Assembly: GCA_020847535.1 (NCBI GenBank)
Contig: JADLBU010000053.1
Span: 1 to 64,000 of the forward strand
DNA from: Phycisphaerales bacterium
GTDB lineage: Bacteria > Planctomycetota > Phycisphaerae > Phycisphaerales > UBA1924
Length of the DNA: 64,000 nucleotides
Direction: 5' to 3'
The notes under the pieces are model-generated. The model was not told the DNA's origin. It worked only from the letters and a program-made list of their open reading frames with translations, and searched no databases. The translations under genes were made by a program, and so were the position numbers. Below are positions 1 to 8,944 of the stretch, one piece after another (positions within the stretch are counted from its first letter, which is position 1; each line of letters begins with the position of its first letter).

Positions 1-95
1 TCGAGTACATCGAGATGTTCTACAACCGGCAGCGGCTCCACGCCGCTCTCGGATACCTCAGCCCCCAGCAGTTCGAGGAACGTAACATTGGATAG
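1..95 (+). pseudogene. IS3-family transposase, C-terminal end only (runs in from outside the window)
   Basis: An open frame enters at the left edge and ends at a TAG at 93-95. Its last 30 residues include [20 protein letters not shown], the typical tail of the rve integrase domain of IS3-family transposases (the YNxxRxHxxLGYxSPxxFE pattern). The N-terminal HTH part and the DDE residues lie outside the window, so whether the element is intact cannot be judged. It sits 88 bp before a restriction-modification pair, which suggests that this end of the locus has been mobile. The family call rests on a short but characteristic motif. Confidence 0.75.
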
Positions 96-100
96 AAGTC

Positions 101-125
101 GGTCAACGGAAAATGGGTCAGGTCA
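101..125. mobile_element. putative right terminal inverted repeat of the IS3 element
   Basis: Just after the transposase stop the sequence reads into TGGGTCAGGTCA (114-125). Its complement TGACCTGACCCA resembles the TGACC-type ends of several IS3-family subgroups. The partner end is outside the window, so the assignment rests on position and resemblance only. Confidence 0.35.
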
Positions 126-147
126 GTCTTTGCCAGCAACGCTGGGG

Positions 148-177
148 TTGGACATGTACTAACACATCCCGTATGCT
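148..177 (+). promoter_or_regulatory. putative promoter of the restriction endonuclease gene
   Basis: TTGGAC at 148-153 and TATGCT at 172-177 are 18 bp apart and look like a sigma-70 type promoter. Transcription would begin almost at the ATG at 184, giving a leaderless or nearly leaderless message. No Shine-Dalgarno sequence is seen before that ATG. Confidence 0.4.
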
Positions 178-183
178 CGGTGT

Positions 184-1194
184 ATGGCTCAGCGGAGCAT
201 GAGAACAACCTCAAGCAGGACGCGAAAAGGCCACCTGCCGCCGGAACGAATCAACGCCGACAAACCGCATCTCTGGAAAGCCGATGTCGCGGCGTCCGTT
301 GATCAGTTCAACCAGTGGTTCATGGAGTTCGCGCCGCAGGCGTTCCGCTCGACACGCGTCAAGACGACTGAGCACGTCAAGGCCGCGCTCATCGCCACCC
401 ACGATCTCCGCAATCTCAACGCGGCCACTCTCCGAGCGAACCCCAGTGCTTTGCCCACGCTCCGCATGTGTACCGCGCCGCCGCTCGCGGTGGACCGGTT
501 GGTGGGGCTTGCCAGCGCGAGCAAGTCGCTCATTGGCAGCATGGAGGAAGGCAAGCTCGCGGCCCGCATGAAGGCGGAACTGCTCGACGAGAACTTGGGC
601 AAGGTGTGTCGGGTGCTGACGAAGCTCCTGGACCGAGACATCTTTCCGTGGCTCGATGCGAGAAAGGACCCGAACGACCACGAGCGCGACCGAGCATCCA
701 CCATCGTCGCCGACCGCCTGTGCAGTGCCGTCGCCAATCCAATCGTCCGCAACGCCCAGGAGCAGCGTCAACTCAAGATGGTGGGCGAATGGCTGGACAA
801 GCGGGGCTATCGGAAGCAATCCCACACACCCGGGAAACCGCTCACAGAGATGGAAGCGGGGACGTATTCATTCCGCATGAATCTCGGCGTCCGGACAAGC
901 GTCAAGGTGAACATCCCCATTGATGTGGTGATCCAGCCGAAGAAGCCGCGGAAGAACCGTCTGCCCATTCTCATCGAGGCCAAGTCGGCGGGCGATTTCA
1001 CGAACACCAACAAGCGGCGCAAAGAGGAAGCGACCAAGATCCACCAGCTCCAAGCCACCTTTGGCAAGGATGTGTGCTTTGTCCTGTTCCTTTGCGGGTA
1101 CTTCGGCAGTGACTATCTGGGCTACGAGGCCGCCGAGGGGATCGACTGGGTGTGGGAACATCGCATCGACGACCTTGCGAAGTTGGGATTGTGA
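184..1194 (+). CDS. XamI-family type II restriction endonuclease
   Basis: 336 residues. The protein resembles the XamI restriction endonuclease family (XamI cuts GTCGAC, the SalI site). The C-terminal half carries a PD-(D/E)XK-like core: IPIDVVI with Asp247, then about 17 residues later ILIEAKSAGD with Glu265 and Lys267, followed by the basic stretch TNKRRKEE. This would hydrolyse unmodified double-stranded DNA. The stop overlaps the start of the methyltransferase gene by 4 bp (GTGA), so the two are probably translationally coupled, with the nuclease gene first. The family call is from memory of sequence patterns. The GTCGAC specificity is inferred and could differ. Several GTCGAC sites exist in the window, so there is no obvious site avoidance. 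Confidence 0.72.
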   Translation: MAQRSMRTTSSRTRKGHLPPERINADKPHLWKADVAASVDQFNQWFMEFAPQAFRSTRVKTTEHVKAALIATHDLRNLNAATLRANPSALPTLRMCTAPPLAVDRLVGLASASKSLIGSMEEGKLAARMKAELLDENLGKVCRVLTKLLDRDIFPWLDARKDPNDHERDRASTIVADRLCSAVANPIVRNAQEQRQLKMVGEWLDKRGYRKQSHTPGKPLTEMEAGTYSFRMNLGVRTSVKVNIPIDVVIQPKKPRKNRLPILIEAKSAGDFTNTNKRRKEEATKIHQLQATFGKDVCFVLFLCGYFGSDYLGYEAAEGIDWVWEHRIDDLAKLGL

Positions 1195-2801
1195 ACCGAA
1201 TGATCGCGCAGCACGACAACACGACCGAAGCGCAGCGCCAGACGATCCAGTCGGCGATTGATGCAACCAAGTCGGCGGCCGAGCGGAATCGCCTCGGCCA
1301 GTTCGCCACGCCCAACGCCCTTGCGCTGGATATCGCCCGCTACGTCGGCTCGCTGATCGGCACGCGCAAACGTGGAATCCGTTTCGCCGACCCGTCTATC
1401 GGCTCCGGCAGTTTCTTCTCCGCCGCGCTCGCGGTCTACGGCCCCAAACGCATCGAGAGCGCCGTCGGCGTCGAACTCGACCCCGCCTTCGCTGACGCCG
1501 CCCGCGACCTGTGGAGTGATGCCGGGCTTGAAGTCTTGCGCGGCGACTTCACCCGCGTCGTCGCCAACAGCTCGTGCCCGCCCGCGCCAAATCTGATCCT
1601 CGCCAACCCGCCCTATGTCCGTCATCACCACATGGACCGCGAGGACAAGGAACGCCTGCAACGCCTCGCTTACAAGATGACCGGCGTCGAGGTCAACGGG
1701 CTAGCGGGCCTGTACGTCTACTTCCTCCTGCTCGCCACGGCGTGGATGGAGGACGATGGCTACGCCGCGTGGCTTATCCCGTCGGAGTTCATGGATGTCA
1801 ACTACGGGGTTGCGCTCAAGGGCTTCCTGACGGATCGCGTGACGTTGATCCGCGCTCACCGCTTCGACCCTGAGGATATCCAGTTCGGCGATGCGTTCGT
1901 GTCGTCGGTGGTCCTGGTCTTCAAGAAGACCCCGCCGCCAAGCGACCACGCTCCCGAGTTCACATTCGGCGGTACGCTCGAACAGCAGCACGCGAGCGAT
2001 CGCATCCCGCTTGCACGACTCCGCGAATCCCGCAAGTGGACGGTGTATCCAACCCACGCCAGGAACGATCGCCACACGCTCAGCGATGGCAGCGGCCCGA
2101 CACTCTCCGACTTCTTCCGCATCCAACGCGGCATCGCCACAGGCGACAACAAGTTCTTTGTGATCGATCGCTCCGACGCGAAACGCAGGCACTTTCCCGC
2201 GAAATACCTCCGCCCAATCCTGCCAAGCCCACGCCACCTCAAAGCGACCGTCATCGAACCCGACGACGACGGCTACCCGGTCATCGATCGCCAACTCTGC
2301 GTGATCGACTGTGATCTTCCCGAGCACATGGTTCAGCAGCGTTATCCGGCCCTTTGGGAATACCTACAAACCGCCGAAGCGCTGGGAGTCAAAGACGGCT
2401 ACCTCGTTGGCAAACGCACCCCTTGGTACAAGCAGGAGCAGCGCGAGCCGTGTCCGTTTCTCTGTACCTACATGGGCCGTGGTTCCGAAGACAAACAGCC
2501 GTTTCGCTTCATCTTCAATCGTTCTCGTGCGATCGGGACAAATCTCTACCTCATGCTCTATCCACTGAAAGGCTTAGCCGCCATGCTTTGCAAGTATCCG
2601 GGACGCGGGGTCGATGTGTATGAACTGTTGAGACAGGTCACTGGCCACGAACTGCGGGGCGAAGGCCGTGTCTACGGTGGCGGGCTCAACAAAATCGAGC
2701 CCAGCGAACTCGGACGAGTATCAGCGGAGTCGTTTGTTCGCCGTTGGCCGGAACTAATCGCGAGCGTGCGGAGAGCAGACAGCGCAGGGCTATTCTCGTG
2801 A
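1191..2801 (+). CDS. type II DNA adenine-N6 methyltransferase (partner of the XamI-like nuclease)
   Basis: 536 residues from GTG 1191, which overlaps the nuclease stop; ATG 1200 is an alternative start. It has the layout of a gamma-class N6-adenine methylase. The motif X region GQFATP is at residues 36-41, the SAM-binding motif I DPSIGSGSF at 67-75, and the catalytic motif IV NPPYVRHHH at 139-147. The long C-terminal half would be the target recognition domain; it contains RIQRGIATGDNKFF, seen in Eco57I/TaqI-like methylases. It should protect host DNA at the site cut by the nuclease. Adjacency and overlap make the pairing strong, while the exact site is inference. Confidence 0.85.
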   Translation: MNRMIAQHDNTTEAQRQTIQSAIDATKSAAERNRLGQFATPNALALDIARYVGSLIGTRKRGIRFADPSIGSGSFFSAALAVYGPKRIESAVGVELDPAFADAARDLWSDAGLEVLRGDFTRVVANSSCPPAPNLILANPPYVRHHHMDREDKERLQRLAYKMTGVEVNGLAGLYVYFLLLATAWMEDDGYAAWLIPSEFMDVNYGVALKGFLTDRVTLIRAHRFDPEDIQFGDAFVSSVVLVFKKTPPPSDHAPEFTFGGTLEQQHASDRIPLARLRESRKWTVYPTHARNDRHTLSDGSGPTLSDFFRIQRGIATGDNKFFVIDRSDAKRRHFPAKYLRPILPSPRHLKATVIEPDDDGYPVIDRQLCVIDCDLPEHMVQQRYPALWEYLQTAEALGVKDGYLVGKRTPWYKQEQREPCPFLCTYMGRGSEDKQPFRFIFNRSRAIGTNLYLMLYPLKGLAAMLCKYPGRGVDVYELLRQVTGHELRGEGRVYGGGLNKIEPSELGRVSAESFVRRWPELIASVRRADSAGLFS

Positions 2802-2867
2802 CGGAAGCAGAAAAGCCGTTCTTGCGAGCCGCCGATCTAACCCGCGTCAGTTGCGCTGCAGTGTGGG

Positions 2868-4415
2868 TCAGTGTTCCGCCGAGGACTTGATGTCCGCGAG
2901 CGCCGGCAGCATCGCGGTCGCCTCGGTGCGCAGGACTTCGGTCGGGATGGGCTCGGCGGGAAGCGGAACGGCCTCGCCGCGCGGTCCCCGCATCCAGATT
3001 CCCAAGCCGCCGCCCTCCATGGTCCGCTCGAAGATCGAGACCGGGCCGTCGATGCGGGCGGTGATCCGGGCCTCCAGCATGCCCAGGCGGATGCGCACCC
3101 CGGCGTGGATCGCGTGCTGGGCCTCGATGCGCGCGGGGTGATCGGGCTGGAAGATCGAATCCTCGTTCTGGCCCTCGCACGATGATGTGCGCACAAGCTC
3201 CTCTATCTGCTCGCAGCGGCACAGGAGATGGGTGACCTGCTCGCGCTGATGGCCGGTGAGGCGGTTCATGTTGACGACCAGGGGCGCAAGGCGTCCGCGG
3301 AGGGCGCGGGCCTGCTCCTGGTGGGTGGCGATCAGGCGGGCGCGGTCGGCGCAGCGCTGGAGATACCAGGGCGGTGCGCCAGCGCCGACGAGGGTGTCGG
3401 CGCCTGATTCGCAGCCGATGGTGTGCGCGGCGAGCCCCTCCCGTGCCCAAGTCGTTCCGCCGATGATCGCCCCCTCGGGCATCTCGATGCGTCCGCGGAT
3501 GAGGGCGTTGCAGTTGACCATGCGATGGTCGATCTCCAGGCCCGAATCGCACAACAGCAGGACCTGTTCGCAAATGGGTGTGCGTGCCCAGCCTCCGGAG
3601 TGGATGCGCGGGCGGGTGGTGGAGCCGAAGATGCCTTCGCGGACGATCAGGCGGTGCTGCGAGCTTGCGGATCCGCCCTCGATCTGGCCCTCGATGACGA
3701 TCGAACGCTGGGAGCGAACGCGAGCGCCGGTCTTGATGGAGCCGCGGATGCGGACATCGGTGGGGCTGTCGATGCTGCCGGTCTGGGCGTTGACATCACC
3801 TTCGATGGTCGTCAGCTTGACGATGCGGTAGTGGTCCCCCTCGTGGGCGAGCAGGCCGGCGCGGGTCGAGACGATGGCATCCTTGCGTGTCTGGTCGAAG
3901 CGCAGGCCATCTCCGAGACGGAAGGTCTTTCCCAGTGATCGCTGGGGTGAGATCGCCGTGCCGAAGACGGTCACGCCGGGGATGCCGTGGCGACCCGGAA
4001 CGACGTGACCGATGACCGTGCCTGCGGGGATAGGTTCGAGCGCCGAGGGATCCACCACGCCCTGCTCGGGAGCGCCGATGAAGGGATCTGTGGCTTCGAT
4101 GGGCAGCTTGCCGTGGGCGATCAGGAAGGGTTCCTTGGCGAGCCCGGGGCAGCGCGTCGGATCGTTGAGTGCCTGGGCGTAGTCGGCGAGGCTTGCATCG
4201 ACGGTTTCGTTGCGGGTGATCCCGTGCGCCTTGAGCACGGTGCGGAGCTGATCGAGCGTGAGCGGGAGGGTGACCGCGCCGGATGGGAGGCTGCACAGCA
4301 GGTGGGCGTGCATGCCATCGTCGGAGATCCGGATGGAGACGTGCGGGTGCCGGCTCGCCGGTGCGGCGAGCGGAGGGGTGTTGGCGGAGGTTCTGGCGAT
4401 CGGTGTCGGGGCCAT
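2868..4415 (-). CDS. FapA-like protein (DUF342 family)
   Basis: 515 residues. The N-terminal part (about 25-85) covers a DUF342-type N-domain. The middle (about 90-320) holds the repetitive right-handed beta-helix pattern of FapA/DUF342 proteins, with repeats such as GVTVFGTAI, GDGLRFD, GDVNAQTGSI, DVRIRGSIKTGARV and IVIEGQIEGG. A C-terminal helical region (about 335-440) follows. FapA-like proteins are cytoplasmic or membrane-associated and of uncertain role; some affect flagellar or polar processes. The gene lies 48 bp after the HDOD gene on the same strand, so they probably form an operon. The start has only a weak AGAAG upstream. Confidence 0.75.
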   Translation of the reverse strand: MAPTPIARTSANTPPLAAPASRHPHVSIRISDDGMHAHLLCSLPSGAVTLPLTLDQLRTVLKAHGITRNETVDASLADYAQALNDPTRCPGLAKEPFLIAHGKLPIEATDPFIGAPEQGVVDPSALEPIPAGTVIGHVVPGRHGIPGVTVFGTAISPQRSLGKTFRLGDGLRFDQTRKDAIVSTRAGLLAHEGDHYRIVKLTTIEGDVNAQTGSIDSPTDVRIRGSIKTGARVRSQRSIVIEGQIEGGSASSQHRLIVREGIFGSTTRPRIHSGGWARTPICEQVLLLCDSGLEIDHRMVNCNALIRGRIEMPEGAIIGGTTWAREGLAAHTIGCESGADTLVGAGAPPWYLQRCADRARLIATHQEQARALRGRLAPLVVNMNRLTGHQREQVTHLLCRCEQIEELVRTSSCEGQNEDSIFQPDHPARIEAQHAIHAGVRIRLGMLEARITARIDGPVSIFERTMEGGGLGIWMRGPRGEAVPLPAEPIPTEVLRTEATAMLPALADIKSSAEH

Positions 4416-4463
4416 GCAGTTCTTCTGCGGCCGGAGGGTGGACGCAATCGAACGAGAGGTTGG

Positions 4464-5396
4464 TCAGGCGGCGGGTCGGAGAGCGGAGTGGGAGGCGAAC
4501 GACTGGGCGATCGTGCGGTAGGCCGGGCCGGGGATGATCTCGATGTGGAGCGCAGAGGCGAGTTCATCCATCTCGCGCTCGACGTGCGGGAGGATGCCGG
4601 CGAGGATTGATGCCGACAGCCCGATGCTGCCGATCGCCGCCTGCAGGACGCCATCGACCGACACATCGGGCTGTGCGGGCTGGCTGAGCATGCGTGCGAT
4701 CTCACCGGCGCCGGCCAAGATGCCGCATAGGCGGGTGATCCTCGGCGGGATGGAGCGATCGGCGCAGCCGTGATGATGACGGATCGCGACGACGATCTCT
4801 GGCGGGAGCATCCAGCGCTCGAGGGCGATCGCACCGACTTGTGCGTGGGTTGTGCCCAGTTCCTGGAACTCCTGGGCGAGCAGGTCACCGGGAGCGGCGA
4901 GCGGATATGCGGCGGCGATCGGGCGATACATGCCGGGGACGGCCTTGCACAGGAGCAGAATGCCCACATCGCAGAGCAGTCCGGTGGTGAAGGCAAGCTC
5001 CCGGTCCGGGCGGGCGATGTGCTCGGTGCAGCGGCTGGCGATGATCGCGGTGAAGACGGACCTGCGCCAGAAGTAAGAGAGGTCGATGTCGGGGGTCGCC
5101 GACTGCTTCATGGAATGGACAATGCACTGGGCGGCGACCAGTGTGCGGACCTGGCGGATGCCCAGTCGGACAACGGCCTCGCGGACCGTGGAGATCTTGC
5201 GGACTCCGCCCAGGACGGAGGAATTGGCAAGGCGGAGGATCGCGGCGGCGACCCCGGGATCTGAGGAAAGGAGGCGACCGACCTGTTCCTGACTGAAGTT
5301 GGGATCGGCGGTAACCTCGATGAGACGGGCGAGCAGGCGCGGTGGCGATGCCAGCGTCTGGGCATTCTGAACGGCGTACAGGATGTCTGGATGCAT
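4464..5396 (-). CDS. HDOD domain protein
   Basis: 310 residues. The start ATG at 5396 is preceded by a clear GAGGAG about 6 nt upstream. A longer frame exists but is not supported. The HDOD core spans about residues 20-220: LLARLIEV, DPNFSQEQVGRLLSSDPGV, ILRLANSS and VRLGIRQVRTLVAAQ follow the usual pattern (a metal-free relative of HD phosphohydrolases). HDOD proteins act in signalling, often as adaptors in motility or cyclic-nucleotide pathways. Some HD-type residues remain (IRHHHG), but a full metal site is not evident. It precedes the FapA-like gene and is divergent from gap. Confidence 0.8.
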   Translation of the reverse strand: MHPDILYAVQNAQTLASPPRLLARLIEVTADPNFSQEQVGRLLSSDPGVAAAILRLANSSVLGGVRKISTVREAVVRLGIRQVRTLVAAQCIVHSMKQSATPDIDLSYFWRRSVFTAIIASRCTEHIARPDRELAFTTGLLCDVGILLLCKAVPGMYRPIAAAYPLAAPGDLLAQEFQELGTTHAQVGAIALERWMLPPEIVVAIRHHHGCADRSIPPRITRLCGILAGAGEIARMLSQPAQPDVSVDGVLQAAIGSIGLSASILAGILPHVEREMDELASALHIEIIPGPAYRTIAQSFASHSALRPAA

Positions 5397-5671
5397 GAGG
5401 ACTCCTCGCCGGCGGAATGACCCAGGCCCGGTGGCATATCGACCGGGGTGCAACAGCGGATGACGAGCAGACCCCGCATAACGCCGGGTGGACGCAGCTA
5501 CGGATGGCGCGGTTGCGGTATAGCGCACGGGCGAATCGGGGAAGTGGAGCGGCTTGCCTGCCGGGATGTCCGAGAACAACGGTGTTTCTGAATCCAGAAG
5601 GCTCTAGAAACTCCCGGTCGGCGCGACCTACGGTCCTGCCGTACGCACCTTTTCGAAGCAAGGAACGAGTC

Positions 5672-6709
5672 ATGGCAATCCGCGTCGGCATCAACGGGTT
5701 CGGGCGCATCGGTCGGCTGGTCTACCGGATGGGCGTCGAGCAGGGGATCGAGTTTGTGGGGGTCAACGACCTGGTGCCGGCCGATAACCTGGCGTATCTG
5801 CTGAAGTACGACACGATGCACCGGCAGTTCATGCTGGGTGGGAAGCCGGCGGAGATCTCGGCGACCGAGTCGTCGTTCACGGTCAACGGGAACGTGACCA
5901 AGACGACGGCGGAGAAGGATCCGGCGAAGCTGCCGTGGAAGGATCTGGGGGTCCAGTATGTGCTGGAGTCCACGGGGCTGTTCACCGAGGGTGAGAAGGC
6001 AGCCCTGCACATCAACGCCGGCGCCAAGCGCGTGGTGATTTCGGCCCCGACCAAGAGCGAGCCGGGTGTGGTGCCGACGTTCTGCCTGGGGGTCAACCAC
6101 GAGCAGTACGATGCGGCCAAGCACACGATCATCTCAAACGCCTCATGCACGACCAACTGCCTGGCGCCGATCGCCAAGGTCATCAACGATGCGTTCGGGC
6201 TCGAGGAAGGCCTGATGACGACGGTGCATGCGGCGACCGCGACCCAGCCGACGCAGGATGGCCCGAGCAAGAAGGACTGGCGCGGCGGTCGCAACGCGTA
6301 CCAGAACATCATCCCGGCGAGCACGGGGGCGGCCAAGGCCGTTACGCTGTGCATCCCGGCGCTCAAGGGCAAGCTGACGGGCATGTCGTTCCGGGTGCCG
6401 ACCGCGGATGTCTCGTGCGTGGATCTGACGTTCAAGACCGGCAAGGACGCGAGCATCGCGGAGATCAACGCGGCGATGAAGACGGCGAGCGTGGGCTCGA
6501 TGAAGGGGATCCTGGGCTATACCGAGGAGGAGGTCGTCTCGAGCGACTTCGTCGGTGATCGCCGCAGCTCGATCTTTGATGCGAAGGCTGGGATCGAATT
6601 GAACAAGCGGTTCTTCAAGGTGGTCAGTTGGTATGACAATGAGGCGGGGTATGCAGCGCGGTGCGTGGATTTCATCAAGATGATGGCGGGGAAGGATGGG
6701 GTGAGGTAA
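5672..6709 (+). CDS. gapA: type I glyceraldehyde-3-phosphate dehydrogenase
   Basis: 345 residues. It catalyses oxidative phosphorylation of glyceraldehyde-3-phosphate with NAD in cytosolic glycolysis. The N-terminal Rossmann motif is [11 protein letters not shown]. The catalytic site [12 protein letters not shown] carries Cys159, and the general base His lies in [10 protein letters not shown]. The C-terminal WYDNEAGY is present. Start ATG 5672 has AAGGAACGAG just upstream. A frame open to 5417 exists but lacks family similarity in its first 85 codons. The upstream 275-bp gap separates it from the divergent HDOD gene and should hold both promoters. Length is normal for the family. Confidence 0.97.
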   Translation: MAIRVGINGFGRIGRLVYRMGVEQGIEFVGVNDLVPADNLAYLLKYDTMHRQFMLGGKPAEISATESSFTVNGNVTKTTAEKDPAKLPWKDLGVQYVLESTGLFTEGEKAALHINAGAKRVVISAPTKSEPGVVPTFCLGVNHEQYDAAKHTIISNASCTTNCLAPIAKVINDAFGLEEGLMTTVHAATATQPTQDGPSKKDWRGGRNAYQNIIPASTGAAKAVTLCIPALKGKLTGMSFRVPTADVSCVDLTFKTGKDASIAEINAAMKTASVGSMKGILGYTEEEVVSSDFVGDRRSSIFDAKAGIELNKRFFKVVSWYDNEAGYAARCVDFIKMMAGKDGVR

Positions 6710-6721
6710 GAGGAGGGGATA

Positions 6722-8383
6722 TCAGGGGGAAAGAAGCTCCTGCTGATACACCCAGTCCATGATTCGATTGCCAAAGCAATGGGGCTCGGAGAGCGCATGT
6801 GGCATACGCTCGTAATCCTTGCTTGTCAGACCATCGAAGGCAGTCACATGCTCCTGTGTCCAACTGAAGGTCTTGATGTCAATGCGCTCGGCAAGCCTTT
6901 CGGCGATCGGCCGGAATTCTGTGGGGATCTCGCCGGTGTCTGATTCAATGAGGAGGAGGGCACGGCCGTCGGTCGAAACTTCCGAGTAGATGGCGGCATT
7001 CAGGAGCGGGTCGCTGACAATCTTGGAGGAGGGGTATGTGCTCTTCCAGACGACGAAGAAAGCGATATCCGCGGCGATCAGCCGCGTGATACGCGTCATG
7101 CCCGATTCTTCCGAGAGATCAAGGCTGGTGTGCTTGTTCAATCGCCAGTGCCGTGCGGCGGTCTCGAAGAACTGACGTGCTGCCTTGTGCCTTGGAAGTA
7201 TGGCGGGGATGCTGGCGACGCATGTGAGCTGACGATTCAGGCGGTCGGATTCAAGAGCCTGAGCGATATCGGCGGTGAGTTGGGGGTCGGTACGGCCGAC
7301 GCGGTTGGCGAGTTTGCGGAGTTGGCGAACGAGCTCCGAGCGAGGGAGTGTCGGATAGACGGTGTCCTCGTAGTCGATGGGGTCAAAGGCGTGAAGCTTG
7401 GGGAAATCCGGATCACGCTGAAGATCGTCGAAGGGGTGGTTGGCAAGGGAGGCTCCACCGGGGGTCGGCTCGCAGACCGCGACCAGTTCGCTGGAGCCGG
7501 CGTCGGCCTTTGCGAGCAGGCCGGCAAGGATACTCTGGCCGGGAACTAGGCGCTCGGTCACGCGGACGACGGTGTTGGGACGATCGGTGTGCCGCGTCTG
7601 AAGCCTGCGAGCGCCCTTCACGGGGAACGTCAGTCGGATCGCGCGAGCATCGAGATCGGCGAGCGCACAGACCACGTTGTAGTCAAACGCATCGGCATGC
7701 CGTCGAGCGGCTTCGCGATCGCTCAGGCGCTCGGCAAGGCCCTTGAAGTAGAGATCCTCAGAGATCTGCCGCCAGTCATGCGGGAGGCGTACGAGTCCGC
7801 TTTTGATCACGGCGGTTCCGAGGTACATGGCGACATGCCCGGCGGCATGCGGCGCGGTATCGACGCCGATCGTCTGCTCTGCAAAGTCGCGTTGCGACCG
7901 GAGTGAGGTCATCATCGCCTCGAAGCGCTGGCGGGAGGCCTCGCCCTGCTGAAACTGGCAGTAAAGCGTGGTCTTGTGATGGCGCATGCGCCGGTCGGCA
8001 CAGTTCGTGGCGGGAACTGTGAAACTCTCCCCGATAACGACGTTGATGTGCATTTCGCCTTTGTTGGCCTCGGCGATCGCATCGAGAACGCGGTGTAGCA
8101 GCCCGGGCCCGTCGGGGCCGTAGGAGTCAAGGCGGCAGGTGGCCTGCCAAGCCTGAGGATCAAGAACCGAGATCAGCAGGTCTGGGGGGCGACAGAACTC
8201 GACGAGGCCGGTGTGATCCGCAGGCGGAGGTGCGGTGCGGGTTCGGCCGGCTTCGCCGCTTTCAACAAGCGCCACGTGGACAGAGGTTCCGCTCTTAAGT
8301 CCGAGCGGAGCACGGCAAAACCACGGAAGCGGTACTATTCCAGCATCGGCCGGGAGGCGGAACAGATCCCCAGAGACTTGCAT
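6722..8383 (-). CDS. unrecognised 553-residue protein, second gene of a two-gene cassette
   Basis: I do not recognise this family. No signal peptide or membrane helix is evident, so it is probably cytosolic. Residues about 70-120 (LLISVLDPQAWQ, then GPDGPGLLHRVLDAIAEAN) look like an ACT regulatory domain, where D-x-PGLLHRVL is a familiar helix-1 pattern; this is inference. The middle (about 170-400) has regularly spaced charged helices, and the C-terminus ends DWVYQQELLSP. It follows the ribbon-helix-helix-like gene by 20 bp with no terminator between, so the two are probably one transcript driven from the promoter at 8945-8973. The stop is 12 bp from the convergent gap gene. It could be an effector controlled by the upstream small protein, or a regulator of an accessory function. 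Nothing in the sequence decides this. Confidence 0.7.
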   Translation of the reverse strand: MQVSGDLFRLPADAGIVPLPWFCRAPLGLKSGTSVHVALVESGEAGRTRTAPPPADHTGLVEFCRPPDLLISVLDPQAWQATCRLDSYGPDGPGLLHRVLDAIAEANKGEMHINVVIGESFTVPATNCADRRMRHHKTTLYCQFQQGEASRQRFEAMMTSLRSQRDFAEQTIGVDTAPHAAGHVAMYLGTAVIKSGLVRLPHDWRQISEDLYFKGLAERLSDREAARRHADAFDYNVVCALADLDARAIRLTFPVKGARRLQTRHTDRPNTVVRVTERLVPGQSILAGLLAKADAGSSELVAVCEPTPGGASLANHPFDDLQRDPDFPKLHAFDPIDYEDTVYPTLPRSELVRQLRKLANRVGRTDPQLTADIAQALESDRLNRQLTCVASIPAILPRHKAARQFFETAARHWRLNKHTSLDLSEESGMTRITRLIAADIAFFVVWKSTYPSSKIVSDPLLNAAIYSEVSTDGRALLLIESDTGEIPTEFRPIAERLAERIDIKTFSWTQEHVTAFDGLTSKDYERMPHALSEPHCFGNRIMDWVYQQELLSP

Positions 8384-8403
8384 CGCGGCAGCCTAGCAGA
8401 AAG

Positions 8404-8895
8404 TTACTGCGATGTTTTCTCCGGAGCGGGCTTTCCATCGGCGGATGCATCTGCGATTGCCTGCCATTGCTCGCTCTTCTGATCGGCCGGCATCTGCGGA
8501 GGCTCCTGCCATGTCGGGGCGTAAAGGCATTGATTCAGCATGAACTGCCGGGTAGATACACGAGCCTCCTTGGCGCGACGGACAATCCTTGCCTTCTGTG
8601 CGACAGTAATTCGGTTGTTGAATTGAACATGTGCCTGCAGGGCGTCGAGGTCGTCAAGATCGCTCTCGCTAGCGACCGCAAACTCGCGTGCCGCGGCCTT
8701 CTTGCCAATTTCGACTGCGGACTTGGCGGTAGGGCCGAGGGCGGCCAATCCGGGCATTTCATTCGCAAGAGCAATGAACGCGTCCTGGCCATTGGCCTCG
8801 GGGTGCGGATGAACATTTGGCTTGGTTGTCCATGTGAGGGCATCCACGCGCCACGACACCTCGCTTGACGCCAAGGCACTGTTGGGGCTTGCCAT
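8404..8895 (-). CDS. 163-residue protein with ribbon-helix-helix-like segment, first gene of the cassette
   Basis: Start ATG at 8895 has a near-ideal GAGGAGGT 6 nt upstream. Residues about 92-122 (FNNRITVAQKARIVRRAKE, then VSTRQFML) resemble a CopG/Arc-type ribbon-helix-helix or mobilisation-protein segment: a short strand with polar residues, a basic helix A, and a helix B beginning VST. The N-terminal 90 residues and the Pro-rich tail are unassigned. The promoter upstream contains the palindrome CTAGGCTAGCCTAG between its -35 and -10 boxes, which suits an autoregulating DNA-binding protein. Base composition is lower in GC than its neighbours, which may indicate transfer. The DNA-binding role is inferred. 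Confidence 0.7.
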   Translation of the reverse strand: MASPNSALASSEVSWRVDALTWTTKPNVHPHPEANGQDAFIALANEMPGLAALGPTAKSAVEIGKKAAAREFAVASESDLDDLDALQAHVQFNNRITVAQKARIVRRAKEARVSTRQFMLNQCLYAPTWQEPPQMPADQKSEQWQAIADASADGKPAPEKTSQ

Positions 8896-8944
8896 GTCGG
8901 CACCTCCTCAAAAGCGGCCATCGCCACCGCCACCTACTTCGACT

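Noticed and set aside
5417-5671. Extended N-terminus for glyceraldehyde-3-phosphate dehydrogenase
   Set aside because: The added codons have no family similarity, and a good ribosome site precedes ATG 5672.
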